Below the pieces are notes generated by a model. It did not search any database. It was not told where the DNA came from and saw only the letters and a list, made by a program, of their open reading frames with translations. Positions 23,491 to 35,566 of a DNA stretch of 64,000 nt are shown here, in pieces. Position 1 is the stretch's first letter. Every line of letters begins with the position of its first letter. Source of the DNA: Ochotona curzoniae (taxonomy: Eukaryota > Chordata > Mammalia > Lagomorpha > Ochotonidae); assembly GCF_017591425.1 (NCBI RefSeq), contig NW_024467121.1, positions 23,882,707-23,946,706 on the forward strand. The letters run 5' to 3'. The position numbers and the translations under genes were made by a program.

Positions 23491-24357
23491 TCTGTTTTCT
23501 AGACTATATATACATGTTTAAATCCTGTATAATGATCAGTAGTCCTTTATATAATAATCACCATACATCAGTAGCAGGCTGTTAAAAGTTGTTTAGAGGA
23601 ACCCATGAGATATAGGAGTGAAATCTCAGCATGAGATAATAATACAGCAGGCAAATATTCCAAAGAAAGAATTAAGACAGTGTTACACAGTTCTTAGTAG
23701 TATAGGAAGAGGGGTGTGCTCTCTTATTACACAAAGTCCAGAGCCCATGAGAGGGATCACAGGTTGCTTCACAACTAAAAGAGCACCACATGAAAACCCC
23801 TCCCCACCCCCAAGATAAATGAGTCATCTTTGAGCATCTGCCAGGCCCAGAGAACTCTGACAGTGCAAGTTTCTGAGGAAATTTTCTTTTCCTGTACCAC
23901 CAGTCTTTCCTTTAGCTCCACCCTGGAAGAATCAGAAACTGACTGGCAAACTTGGGATGAGAGGTTCTACTGGAGAGGAAGCATCAAAATTAGCTATTTG
24001 ATCTCATTCCTTTCCCTACTATAGACTTCTACAAACCTAAAGAGGTCCCTAACTAGATGAGAGACCCAGATTTTATCTTATATCAAGTGTGGGGTTTTGA
24101 TTGAGACCCAGTCACAGTGGGGAGGGGAAGAGAATCATTAACCTGTGACTGACTTACCAATTAGCAGCTTTTGAATCATCCAGAAGAGGTAATACATAGT
24201 TGGTATTTGAAGAGAAGTTTTACATGTGGATGAAACCCAGGGGACAATCTGGAATGAAAGATGAGAAAACTCTGGCAGACTTGATCTTGGCTTTGAGGGC
24301 ACTCAAGTTCTAGCCAATTATTGAGTCATATGTCAGATTATTTGTGCCTTTAAAAGA

Positions 24358-24662
24358 AATTTATTAATTTTATTTTAAAGTCAGAGTTAGAGAGATATTT
24401 GATCTGCTGATTTACTTTCTAAGTGGCCACAATAGGCTGGTGTTGGACTAGACTGCAGCCAGGCTCTCCCATGTGGGAGCAAGGGCCCAAGCACATAAGC
24501 CCTCCTCCATTATTTTCTCAGGTTCATTAGATCATCTAGAGTCATTCATTCATTCATTCATTCTTCATCTAGATCAGAAATGAAGATGCCAGGGTTTGAA
24601 CTGGTACCCTTACGGGTTGCTGGCTTTGTAGGTGGTGGCTATTTGTACTGCACCACTGGTCC
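24358..24662 (-). repeat. Older CSINE, antisense, with internal (ATTC)n
   Basis: TTAAAGTCAGAGTTAGAGAG, GATCTGCTGATTTACTTTCT, CCCATGTGGGAGCAAGGGCC and GCACCACTGGTCCC are present. A short ATTC tetranucleotide run (24544-24563) expanded inside it. Confidence 0.8.
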
Positions 24663-26536
24663 CTATTTGTACATTTCTAAATGTGGGAAGCATGATAGCC
24701 TTAAAGAAGATCGTATAAAGTGTTTATATACTGCTGATTTTCACATGGGAGCTTTTGCCAGTAATACTTTACAGTGAACATTGCAATGAATAGATTACAG
24801 TTTTAAGCAGGACTAGTCATCATTATCATTATTTTTTCAAAACTATCAAACAAACAAAAGTGAAATTCCTCCCCATCTAGAATAGTGCCTTATGTCTTTT
24901 GTTTGATAAATAATTATTAACATTTGTAACAGATATTTATAAAAGAAACGCGTAGATTTTTAGCATTTTCTGTTCAGTTTTTCTTCTGCTACTCAATGCA
25001 GTCTTTGTATATATTCTATTATTTCAAAATAATATCAGAAATGTTTAATAAGGTTTATTAGATTTTTCTTGAAACCGTTGGTGCTTAGATATTTGACCAA
25101 ATTAAATTTTGAGTATGAATTTAAGTATCACCAAACCATAAAATCTTCTATTTTATTGTGCCAAAGAGCAACAAAAAATAATTATTTGTAGCTGTATTGA
25201 ATAATTTGAAAGAAAGTAAATAAGTTTCACTGAATTTGGAATCCAGTGATTTAGAAATAATTTAAATGTTTTTAATGACAGACTACACAATTAGCGTTAA
25301 TTTGCATCCTTTACAAATGCAATTGAAGACTGAGGACACAGGTTGCTAACTTTTTCACTCTTGTTATTATACATGATATGTAATTTGCTCTTAAAAATAG
25401 AGCATTGAACAGGTCAACAGATTTTTAAATCATCTTTGAAAATTAGTTATATTTCGATTAAATATTATACAGTATGGCCATCTAGTGGCTGCATTTTTAA
25501 CTCATAATAAAGTTGAAGATTTAGTATCTGCTGAATGTTAACGTCAAATTGTATCAGATATCTATGCTCTGTGAACATTAGAACACAGTTTAGAAAAATG
25601 GAAATTCTATGTAGGGTGAAAATTGCTAATTCGTACACAATATTTTTTAAAATTTAATTGTCAAAGCCACAATTTACAGTTATAAAGAACCAAGTTCTAA
25701 ATATATTACACATTTTTACATAACTACAAGTTTAAGATTTTCAACATGTAGAAATGATAAAAATTTAAAGAGATGGAAATGCTAATTACCCTGATATGAA
25801 TCATTCTTTGTATACACATATTGAATTATCATTACACTGTGCCCTGCAAATGTATAAAATATTATCTGTCAATTTAAAAAAGCAGTATTGGGGAGATAAC
25901 TAGAGATTTACTAGTAGAATGGAATGCTAATATTTATGCAGTTAAAACTTTTCTCAGTCTATTTTGAAAAATCTAGTGTTTATATAAAGTCTTCCCATAA
26001 ATAAAGCACATGGTTGTTGAACTCTGTGTATAAATCATTGACAGTGTGTTCATTGAAAACGCTGATTTGAATGTGAGTAGGCCTAGGAATCTGTGCTTCA
26101 AGGTCATGAATAATTACTAGACAAACAAAATTTTTGATATTATATACTCCAAGATCATAGAATAAAATATGTTAACACCTTAAGAAGATTCTATATATAC
26201 ATTTAACTCATTTAAAATGTTAAATATTTGATAGGAAAAGAACATATAAAATGAGTTTATAATTTTCTCAACAAGATTCTGAAAAATAATAGAGCAAAGA
26301 AAGAAGCTAAAAATAAACCATAAAGGCAATGTCTCCTTTTAAATTAGTGTAATATCAGATGATATGCTTAAGTGCTTTTAATGTATATAACATTTGCTAA
26401 ATACTGATTTTTTTTTAAAGGATTGTTAAATTAGCATAAACTGTAACCACATATTTTTTTCCCTGTTGTCTCACTGTAATTGGGTCTGGTACTCAGACTC
26501 TCCATCCTCATTTGTAAACTAAATGTTTCCTCCTAG

Positions 26537-26686
26537 GTGTTTGGGGTAGATGACAATCAGGATTATAACAGGCCTATTATTAATGAGAAGCATAAAGATC
26601 TGATAAAGGAATGGGCTGTCAGTTCTGCTGCAGTCATAATGGAAGAGAGGAAACCACTGACCACACCTGGATTTCACAGCTCAGAG
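26537..26686 (+). CDS. CEP170: CEP170 exon C (150 nt, 50 codons, phase 0-0)
   Basis: The acceptor is TTTCCTCCTAG ending at 26536 and the donor is TCAGAG|GTATAC at 26686/26687. The exon encodes [48 protein letters not shown] and matches human CEP170 with a few conservative changes. The first codon is GTG (Val), which continues the frame from Lys at the end of exon B, so it is not an initiation codon. The flanking introns are long (11.4 kb before, 3.0 kb after). Because the exon is 50 whole codons with phase 0 borders, skipping it would keep the frame. Confidence 0.95.
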
Positions 26687-27230
26687 GTATACATCCTTGC
26701 CATGAAGTTTTCACATGTGTAGAGTGAACATTTTTATTATTTCTAAATTATATTATTTCAAATAATTGCTATATCCATTCATAATGCTTTTAAAAAGTAA
26801 ATTTTTACACGTTAACTTTCTAATGAAAGCCTAAAGCGATTTTGTAGAGTTCAATTTTAGTTTTTATAATGTTCGTTGAATTGGTATTCTTTTGTCAACA
26901 AGGATAGCAGTACATTTCTGTAAACTAATGTCATGCTCATTCTAATTAGCACTGTGTGACAAAATAAGATGCATAAGTTACCCTCTGGTACATACTACTC
27001 ATATTTCATAGTGAGTTCCTGGGCAGAACACCCTAGGACATCATTTGTAGAGTTAATAATTAATTAAGGATGCCATGGATAAGATAGCTATGGAGTCAAT
27101 GTGGGATCTGAGGGATTGTCAGAAAATCCACGGAGCTTACATATTATGGAAAAACTATGCTGAAATTTTAAAAAGATTTTTGTACCAAAATAATTACTTT
27201 TTATTCCATGTGTCATTAAATGTTTATTTG

Positions 27231-27536
27231 TTTAAAATTGTATTTATTTTTTAATTGGAAAAGCAGAGTTAGAGGAGCAGGGAAAGGATAGAGAGAGATC
27301 TGTCACCCACTGCTCCACTATCCAAATGTCCTCAAAGCCAGAGCTAGGCTGGTCTGAAGCCAGGAGCCAAGAGCTTCATCTGGATTTCCTATATGTTAGG
27401 CATCCTGCCTGTGTTCCTAAGTACATTAGGAAGCAGTTGGATCAGAAGTGGATCAACACTGATTAAAACTGGTACCCATATGGGATACCAGCACTGTGAG
27501 TGGCAGCTTTACTTGCTATGCCACAGTGCTAGCCCC
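27231..27536 (-). repeat. Older CSINE, antisense
   Basis: AAATTGTATTTATTTTTTAATTGG, GAAGCCAGGAGCCAAGAGC, CCCATATGGGATACCAGC and GCCACAGTGCTAGCCCC span the full antisense unit. Confidence 0.88.
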
Positions 27537-27603
27537 ACATTGAAAGTTTTGAAGTCCCCTCATAATAGAGCTGCAACAACCTGCATGTAAATCCCAGAAC
27601 TGC

Positions 27604-27922
27604 AGGCTAAGCACAATAGCCTAGCGTCTTGCATGTGCCAGCATTCCATATGGGCGCCGGCTCATATACCAGATACTCCACTTCCATTCCAGCTTCCTGC
27701 TTGTGGCCTGGGAAAGCAGTCAAAGATGGCCCAAAGCCTTCGGACCCTGCATCTGCGTGGGAGACCTGGAAGAAGCTCCCGGCTCCTGGCTTCAAATCGG
27801 CTCAACTCTGGCCATTTTGGCCACTTGAGGAGTAAACCAGCAGATGGAAGATCTTTCTTTTTGTGTTTGTCCTTCTCTCTGTGAATCTGATTTTCCAATA
27901 AAAATAAATCTTAAAAAAAAAA
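27604..27922 (+). repeat. CSINE, sense, with 15-bp target-site duplications
   Basis: The head is AGGCTAAGCACAATAGCCTAG, with CCATATGGGCGCCGGC and tail AATAAAAATAAATCTT plus poly-A. Duplications AAATCCCAGAACTGC (27589-27603) and AAATCCCGGAATTGC (27923-27937) differ at two positions. Confidence 0.93.
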
Positions 27923-28614
27923 AAATCCCGGAATTGCTACTTCTAGCTGAATATCTTTTAGTTATTCACTTCTTTTCTGTTTTTCACATTGCCATCTATA
28001 CAGTGTTAATTTTGATAAAAACATGATTACAGAAAATTCAATGATGTTTATCACCAGCATAATATTTGGTGATGTTGTTCAACAATATTTAGTCTTACTG
28101 AAAATGATACTAGAATTTTCTTCCACATTGATGTGTCAAAGAAAAATAAAGCATTTGCATGGCAGAAATCTTAATTATTACATATTCAGGTAAGAGTTAG
28201 CCTTCAGTGGACTCTTTGTATGCCTTGGCGAAAGTGAAGTACGTAGAAGTTACCTGATGAAGCTCTTAGACTAGTAGTGTGTGCAGCCAGAATCTGAACC
28301 TTGAGCAGCCTTTATCTTCCAACTCACCCTTGTATTCACGCTCTACTGTCTCTCAGAAAATGATCTAATTTATAATATACAAATAGTATGTAAGCATAAA
28401 CTTTAAGTTAAAAAACATCAAAGTACAATATAAATATAACTCGTGTTCCATTTGCATAAAAGACAAACAAAATCCTTATAAATAGATAAGTAATCCCTTA
28501 TACTTAGTCATTATAAATCTTTATAAAATACATATATAGATAAAAAGTTTATCAATATATAGCAAGAAATCTTTGGGACAATGTAGTAAATTAAACCCTT
28601 TTTTCCTAAGGCAT

Positions 28615-28886
28615 TTTAAAAATTTATTTAAAAAGCAGGCTTACAGAGATCTTCATCCACTGGTTTGCAAATAGCTGTAACAATCAGGACTGTGTCAGCT
28701 AGAGGCCAGGAGCTTCATTCGGGTCTGCTACATAGATGATAGGGGCTCAACCACTGGGCCATCTTCTGCTGCTTTCCCAAGTGCATTAGCAGGGAGCTGG
28801 ATTGTAAGTGGAGCAGCCAAGACTCACACTAGCACTCATTTGGAATGCTTACATTGCAGGTGGGGCCTTAATGTGTACACCCAATT
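28615..28886 (-). repeat. Degenerate CSINE, antisense
   Basis: AAAATTTATTTAAAAAGCAGG, GAGATCTTCATCCACTGGTT, GCCAGGAGCTTCATTCGGGT, CATTAGCAGGGAGCTGGATT. Confidence 0.75.
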
Positions 28887-28934
28887 CCATCCCCTTAAAT
28901 TTTATTTTATGCTTGAGCTTAAAGGTTCAAAAAC

Positions 28935-29130
28935 TTCTTATCTTTTTCCTTTTTAATTGAAAAGACAGATTTACAGAGATAAGGAGGGACAGAGAGAAAG
29001 ATCTTCCATCTGTTATTCCAATCCTTAAATGGCCACTAAGGGCTAGAGCTGAGCCAATCCAAAGCCAGGAGCTTTTTCCAGGTGGGCCTCATCAGTGTAG
29101 GGTCCCAAGGCTTTGGGGCATCCTCCACTA
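28935..29130 (-). repeat. CSINE fragment, antisense, head missing
   Basis: TTTTTAATTGAAAAGACAG, AGAAAGATCTTCCATCTG, CAATCCAAAGCCAGGAGC, GGGTCCCAAGGCTTTGGGGC; it stops at the CATCCTCCACTAC position. Confidence 0.8.
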
Positions 29131-29707
29131 CAAAAAGCTCTTAAGGAGAGAGCAGGAAAGGGAACATTCTAGGTCTAAAGTTAGATTGGTTTCTAGCTTC
29201 TTAGGGAAGTTAAATGTTGCAAAGAAAAGTCTAAAATTTCAGGTTTTTGAAATCCCTGAGGATATGGCCAAACAGGTCTTTCTTCCTAGGGATGTTTAGA
29301 GGGCTGGAGAATCTCTTGGGAACAGATGTTTAGACAACCCTTTTTTCATACTGATGTAGAACAAACAGACCCCTGATCTGGCCCAAAACCTGATACGTAG
29401 ATATGCTAGTAAAATTTAAGCTAGTGTAATAAATTTTAAGCTTCAAGGGTTCTAGCACTGTTAGTATTTTAAAAGTAGAGGACACTGCACTATATACATA
29501 CATAGTAACAGTAAAATATTACTAAAGGGGTTACCTAAAATAGCTTTGTTTTATATATGAGGAAATACAATAAAGGAGAAACCCAGTAAGGTTCAGTTTA
29601 ATTGTGGCTCTGTAAGACATGTCGGTGTGATCAAATGTAGTGCACTTTCATGAGAATCAGTTTTGACCAGAGTACAGTCATTTCATTGTTCTGTTTTTCA
29701 GCTTCAG

Positions 29708-29831
29708 GAAGCTACGTCTTCATCTGGAAGCAAACGTTGGGTTTCACAGTGGGCTAGCTTGGCTGCCAATCATACAAGGCATGATCAAGATGAAAAGATG
29801 GAATTATCTGCACCTGTTCCTTTTGAAAATG
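29708..29831 (+). CDS. CEP170: CEP170 exon D (124 nt, phase 0-1)
   Basis: The exon encodes [41 protein letters not shown] and ends one base into the next codon at AATG|GTATTT (29831/29832). The start chosen (after CTTCAG) gives [13 protein letters not shown] across the C/D junction, which best matches the human form I remember. A second AG six bases upstream (29700-29701) sits at the end of a stronger pyrimidine tract. Its use would add Leu-Gln in frame. Translation past the donor (GIFPPSH...) is intron. The [11 protein letters not shown] motif is a conserved part of CEP170 of unknown function. Confidence 0.94.
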
Positions 29832-30404
29832 GTATTTTCCCTCCTTCCCACCCATCCCTTTTTGAGAATCAGGTATCATGTATTTGTTATTGTCATTAGA
29901 AAGCTAAATCTGTTTAGTAAGACGTAAACTAAACCTAAGTAATATATTTATGTATTATAGTGCTTTTATTACATTTATTGTTAGAGGTGAAAAGCTGATT
30001 TTTATTAGACATTTTGTTTTTAAAGTAATTTAAGCAGAAGGAGAACATTTTTCTTTAAAAACAACTTTGTAGACTTCGTAAGTTGAAACTTCCTAATGAC
30101 AGACTTACAGTTAACCTGGAGTTAATACTTACTCTGCAGGTAGATAGCAATGCTTATTTAAAACTAGGTGTGTTCTTCTCTACAGTGTAGTTCAAATTAC
30201 GGCAACTGAACAGTCTTTGACAGATTCTGTGTAATTCTGTAATATGAATATGCTGTGGCATTCTGTTTTCTTGAGCCAACTTCAAGAATGGAAAGTTAAC
30301 AAAAATAGAAATGAGCACAGTGTACTCCGCTGCTATTAAGTATATTAAGAAGAGAGCAACATATAGATTTAATATCACATAAACTTTGTATACCCAGATG
30401 TCTA

Positions 30405-30690
30405 TGATTTTACAGATTTCTTTCTTTGGAAAAGCAAAGTTTTAGAGAGAGAGAAGGAGAAATGGAGACATCTCTTTCATTCAGTGCATCACTCACCGAA
30501 TGTCTGCAATAGCTGGAGTTGAGCTAATCTGAAGCTCTGGGTCTCCCATGAGGTGTAGAGGCTCAAACACTCAGGTCATCTTCCACTGCCTTCCCCAACA
30601 CATTACCAGGAAACTGGAACAGAAGTGGTGCAGCTTTAACTCTAGCTGGCACACATGTGGAATGCCAGTGCTGTAGCCCCAGTGCCTATG
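30405..30690 (-). repeat. Older CSINE, antisense
   Basis: TTTGGAAAAGCAAAGTTTTAG, GAGAGAGAAGGAGAAATGG, CTGAAGCTCTGGGTCTCCC, GTGCTGTAGCCCCAGTGCC. Confidence 0.82.
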
Positions 30691-30724
30691 ATTAATAACA
30701 GTTTATTTTCTCCTTAAGATTGCT

Positions 30725-31050
30725 GAGGGCCTGATGCAATAGCGTACTGGCTAAATCCTTGCTTTGCATGTGCTAGGATCCCATAATGTGCCAGTTTATG
30801 TCCCAGCATCTCTACTTCCCATCTAGCTCCCTGCTTGTGGCCTGGGAAAGCAGCAGAGGATGGCCCAGGGCTTTGGAACACTGTACCCATATGGGAGACC
30901 CAGAAGAAGCTCCTGGTTCCTGCCTTCTGATTAACTTGGCTACTACCATTGCAGTCACTTGGGCAGTGAACCAGTGGACAGAAGATCTTTGTCTCTGCTT
31001 CTCTCTGTATATCTGCCTTTACAATTTAAAAAATTAATTTAAAAAAAAAG
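30725..31050 (+). repeat. CSINE, sense
   Basis: GAGGGCCTGATGCAATAGCG, CATGTGCTAGGATCCCATAA, CTGCTTGTGGCCTGGGAAAG, CTCTCTGTATATCTGCC and an A-rich tail. Confidence 0.9.
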
Positions 31051-31299
31051 GATTGTTAAGGGTCTACATTTTAAATGTTCTTACCACAATGAAAATGAGA
31101 AGGATATGAGGTAATGGATATGTTAATGAATTAGCCATTCCTCTGTGTATATACATTTAATTAAAACATAATTAAAAATAAAAATATTAAAGAAAATAAG
31201 ATTGGCTGTTTCATTTTTCATTTCATACAGTTTGCTTTTCTGGACCTTTTGAACAGGCAGCATGTTAACCTGTTTATCTTAGCATTGTAATTGTTTTGT

Positions 31300-31545
31300 T
31301 ATTCTTTTTATTTTTTTATTTGAAAGAGATCCTTCTTTTTTTGCTGGTTTACTTCCTAAATGTTTGTAACAGGCAGATTTGGACCTGGCCAACGTCAGGC
31401 TCCTGGAACTCAATTTAGGATGGGAATCTGGGCAACTAATACTTGAGCCATGAGTTAGCAGGAAGCTGGAAGCCAGAGAGCAGGGGCTTCCGACGGACTG
31501 TGATAGTGGGATGTTCTGTAACTGCTCGGTCACAGTGCTGATTCA
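31300..31545 (-). repeat. Degenerate CSINE, antisense
   Basis: TTATTTTTTTATTTGAAAGAG, TGCTGGTTTACTTCCTAAAT, GGAACTCAATTTAGGATGGG, GTCACAGTGCTGAT. It ends close to the exon E acceptor. Confidence 0.65.
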
Positions 31546-31639
31546 TGTGGTTTTTAAACTGACACTTCAAGATCTAATATAGCATGATGTTCTTTAATTT
31601 TTTGTTTCTTGCTCTAATGCTGTGATTTTTATTTTATAG

Positions 31640-33466
31640 ATACCGATATCAGTGAATCTGGCATTTCGGTGAGAAGTACTGGCTCTGTAGCTTCCCTGGC
31701 TAGTCAGGGAGAGAGAAGGAGGCGGACCCTTCCCCAGCTTCCAAATGAGGAGAAGTCTCTTGAGAACTCCAGAGCAAAAGTTACAGCCCAGAGGTCGGAG
31801 ATCGGAGAAAAACAAGACACAGAACTGCAGGAGAAAGAAGCACCTACGCAGGCCCTCCAGAAAGATAAACAGGATACTGACAGAAACCTTAATAAAATGA
31901 GCAGGGCTGTGAATGGTGAGACCCTTAAAACTGGTGGAGATCATAAAACCCTACATCACTTAGGACACCCTGCTACAGGAAAGGAGAGAAATGAAAGTGA
32001 TAAGGAAACTTCCTTGGTGAAGCAGACACTAGCAAAAATTCAACAAGAACAGAAGGAGCAGGCCCAGTGGGCACCTACTAAACTGTCGTCGAAAACTCTT
32101 TCAAGCCAGATAGACCAGTGTACGGAAGAATCTTTGAAACAAGATTCGCAACCTCAAGAAAAAATGACAGGACCTTCTACAAGCAAAGGAGAAAGGGTGA
32201 CACAAAATGAGAGTAAAAGAAGAAAAGCTGAGGAAAGTTTGAAAAGTCAGACTTCAAAGGGAGGAGATAAAAAGGAATCCTCCAAGTCCTTAGTGCGACA
32301 GGGGAGCTTCACTATAGAAAAGCCTACACCAAACATACCCATAGAACTTATTCCCCATATAAACAAACAGACCTCAACTCCCCCCTCTTTAGCCTTAACC
32401 TCTATAAATCGGATACGAGAAAGAAGTGACTCTTTGGATACTGATTCTAGTATGGATACAACCCTTATTCTAAAAGACACTGAAGCAGTAATGGCTTTTC
32501 TTGAAGCTAAGCTGCGTGAAGATAATAAAACTGATGAAGGCCCAGATACACCCAGTTATAATAGAGACAATTCTATTTCACCAGAATCTGATGTGGATAC
32601 AGCTAGTACAATCAGCCTGGTGACTGGGGAGACTGAAAGAAAGTCAACCCAAAAACGAAAGAGTTTCACTAGTCTCTATAAAGATAGGTGTTCCACAAGT
32701 TCTCCTTCCAAAGATGCTACAAAATCATCATCTTCAGGTGCTAGGGAGAAAATGGAAAAGAAAACAAAAAGTCGATCCACAGACGTCAGTTCAAGAGCAG
32801 ATGGTCGTAAATTTGTACAATCCAGCGGAAGGATACGGCAGCCTTCAGTGGATTTAACAGATGATGATCAGACCTCTAGTGTACCTCATTCTGCCATCTC
32901 TGATATTATGTCATCTGATCAGGAAACTTACTCTTGCAAATCTCACGGGAGGACTCCACTTACCTCAACTGATGAACATGGACATTCCAAACTGGAAGGC
33001 AGTAAAGTAACAAAATCCAAGATTTCTCCTGTAGCATCTGGTTCATCCAGTAAATCGACCACTCTTCCAAGGCCACGACCTACCAGGACATCCCTCTTGC
33101 GCAGAGCCCGCCTGGGTGAAGCTTCTGACAGTGAACTTGCTGATGCTGACAAAGCATCTGTTGCTTCTGAAGTGTCCACAACAAGTTCCACATCCAAACC
33201 TCCCACAGGAAGGCGAACTGTCTCTCGGATTGATTTATTAGCTCAGCCTCGTAGAACAAGGCTTGGCTCGTTGTCAGCTCGTAGTGACTCTGAAGCCACG
33301 ATATCTAGAAGTAGTGCCTCTTCACGTACCGCAGAAGCCATCCTTAGGAGTGGAGCCAGATTAGTACCGTCAGATAAATTTTCTCCTAGAATTAGAGCTA
33401 ACAGTATCTCTCGACTCTCAGACTCCAAGGTCAAAAGTATAAGCTCAACTCATGGCTCTCCTTCAG
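31640..33466 (+). CDS. CEP170: CEP170 exon E, large serine-rich exon (1,827 nt, phase 1-1)
   Basis: The acceptor is TTTTATTTTATAG ending at 31639 and the donor is CTTCAG|GTAATT at 33466/33467. The open frame runs over 600 codons. It begins [20 protein letters not shown] and contains [131 protein letters not shown] and [20 protein letters not shown]. The N-terminal two thirds are Lys/Glu/Gln/Ser-rich and look disordered. The C-terminal third is Ser/Arg-rich with repeated RxxS and SxSE motifs, typical of a basic microtubule-binding, kinase-regulated region; CEP170 microtubule and centrosome targeting is known to map to the C-terminal half. As recalled, it differs from human by small in-frame indels near residues reading [10 protein letters not shown] and [10 protein letters not shown]. 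The apparent start at 31669 is an internal GTG. Confidence 0.97.
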
Positions 33467-34439
33467 GTAATTTGGATCCAAAATTTTAATGACGTGAACA
33501 TGTTTTATGTTTGGGGGCTCCTTTTTGAAGAAAATAGATTTCTGGGTGTTGTGTTTCTAAAGTATTCAATAGTTTGCTTTTATATAAAGAATTTGGTCTA
33601 AAAATTTAACTTAGCAAATCAAAAGTTCAGAAGTTGTACATTTTGAGTGAAAGTCCTGCAACAGAATAGTGATTTCAAAATCGGAAATTCATTGAACTCA
33701 GTTAAGAATTTTTTTTTCCAGCTGGTGACATAACTGGATTTGTGTTTCAAAACTAGATTTGAAATTACTAACTAGTTTTAATAGGAATTAACACTCTGCT
33801 TCTAAAGCATGTGTTTAAATATCTTCATAGAATTCAAAACCCATATGAACCTGAAAAAAAGCAGTGTAACTTTTGTTAGTCTTCTAAGAGTTGATTGAAA
33901 TAATCAATGTTTTACTTTTCTCTACCTATTTTGAAATATTTCTTATCCTTTCCTTTACTTATGTTTTCAAAAGTTAAATCTGTTGATAGTTGGTGAAGGT
34001 GAAAACTAACTCTTGATTTATTTCAGTGAAAGAAGATCAATTTCTGGGGCAGTTATTAAGGACATATGTGTCAGACCAAGTATCTGTAGTAATTAGCCGG
34101 AATTGAATGTAGTAACTCAGATTACTCTCCATCAGAATCTACCTGCTTTTGGCTTATCTGCCTGTATTTACTACTTCATATTCTGAGTTAAAACCATTGA
34201 GAATATATGTAGGATCAATAAGTAATGAGGTGGATATTTATATGTCTACTGTATACCTGATCTCATTACTTCATAATCAGTCTTGTATTATGGGCGTGGC
34301 TGAAATCAACAGTGGGGAGAGTCCAGCTGTCACATGACTTGAAAATGTGTGGGTATTGTCAGTTAACAAACATATGAGTGAACTCTAAGGCTTGAGTTAT
34401 GATTGGAGGGGAAGTTGGTATACAATCTTATATTTTATT

Positions 34440-34700
34440 TTTGTTTGATTTGACATTTACCATGATACATTCAGAAGATTCAAAAGTAGTGGTATTTTGA
34501 TATTATGTTTTAGTCTTCCCTTCTCTGCTCCTGCTTTCCTCTACCTCCTTACTGTTCCTTCTCTCTGTTGATCAGTATGTTTTATAGTGATAATCATAGT
34601 AAGTGGTAGCAATGAAAGTAGGTTGATACTAGATATCTAATAATGGTTCATGTAATCACAGTTCCAAAAAGAAGAGATAACACCTTCCTTATTATCACAG
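34440..34700 (-). mobile_element. Probable L1 3' UTR fragment, antisense
   Basis: TTTACCATGATACATTCAGA followed by a C/T-rich stretch resembles the 6640-7110 L1 3' UTR copy, but the match is short. Confidence 0.4.
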
Positions 34701-35314
34701 TCTTTCTAGGCACACTTCAAGCTTTGGTTGCTGGTTCCTGAATTTATTGCCAAGTGTTTAAAACTGATTACTGTCTTTTGGCGTATGTTTACCCAATAAT
34801 GTTATTTTGTTGTCTCTTATGGCTCTACCTCTTCAGTTCACATTTCCGTTGTGCTCCATTCTATTGTGTGTTCTCAGAAAACTTCATCTGCCTCACTGTT
34901 TGATTGCTCATGATTGCTCATCTGCAATTGAAGCACATTAAAATGTTTATTTTAAATTTTGAAGCACATTAAATATTTATTTACCTGTTCTGTGTGTTAA
35001 CATGCCATACTATGAGTCGTGTATTAACAAGTAGCATGGAACAGCTCTTCTTTACTAGTTGAAAGCTCTTAACACAAGGATGATTTGGTTTTGAGGTGCA
35101 ACCAATCATAATTACTCCAGCAAGTCAGAGCAACAACTGTAAGACACTGTATGTGTTTATGTGTAAAAATATAAACATGCATGTATATATACAGTTATAT
35201 AAACAAATTTGTCTTCTTTGAATACAGATTTTGATAAACATTCAGATTTCTATGTTCAAAAAAATTCTCTAGGGAAAATTTAAGATACATAATTTTGAGC
35301 TTCTTTATACTTAT

Positions 35315-35566
35315 ATATTTTAAAATTTATTTTTCTTGAAAGAATTAGAGAGAGAAGGAGAGACAAAGAAAGGTCAGCCTCCATGAGTTCACTCCCCACA
35401 TGGCTGGAATGGCTACAGCTGAGCCAATCCAAAGCCAGGCACCAGGAGCTTCTTCCAGGTCTTCTACGTAGTGAGGGGTCCCTAGGCCTTGGGCCATCCT
35501 CTGTTGCTCTCCCAAGCATTTAGCAGGGAGCTGGATCAGAAGTTGGGCAGCTGGGACTCTGAATTC
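35315..35566 (-). repeat. CSINE, antisense, head missing
   Basis: TTAAAATTTATTTTTCTTGAA, GAGTTCACTCCCCACATGGC, CAATCCAAAGCCAGGCACC, GTCCCTAGGCCTTGGGCC, TTAGCAGGGAGCTGGATCAG, then the match is lost. Confidence 0.85.

Larger units (their letters stand above)
15086..26536 (+). other. CEP170: Intron B-C (11.5 kb)
   Basis: It contains a MER5A-like fragment (15935-16045), a MIR (16430-16585), SINEs at 18885-19030, 19354-19689, 20925-21187 and 24358-24662, antisense old L1 3' ends (20555-20800, 21835-22140, 23190-23490) and an AT-rich microsatellite patch (22320-22490). The stretches 16600-18880, 23500-24350 and 24670-26530 show no recognisable gene. Confidence 0.85.
26687..29707 (+). other. CEP170: Intron C-D (3.0 kb)
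   Basis: It holds four SINEs, including an inverted pair separated by about 70 bp (27231-27536 minus, 27604-27922 plus) and two antisense copies (28615-28886, 28935-29130). The remainder is A/T-rich with no recognised feature. Confidence 0.85.
29832..31639 (+). other. CEP170: Intron D-E (1.8 kb)
   Basis: It holds an inverted SINE pair (30405-30690 minus, 30725-31050 plus) and a third, degenerate antisense SINE (31300-31545) that ends about 95 bp before exon E. Nothing else is recognised. Confidence 0.85.

Noticed and set aside
26537..26539. GTG as a translation start of exon C
   Set aside because: It is an internal Val codon continuing from exon B in phase 0.
31594..31944. Minus-strand ORF opposite the start of exon E
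   Set aside because: It is a shadow of the strongly supported CEP170 exon on the other strand.
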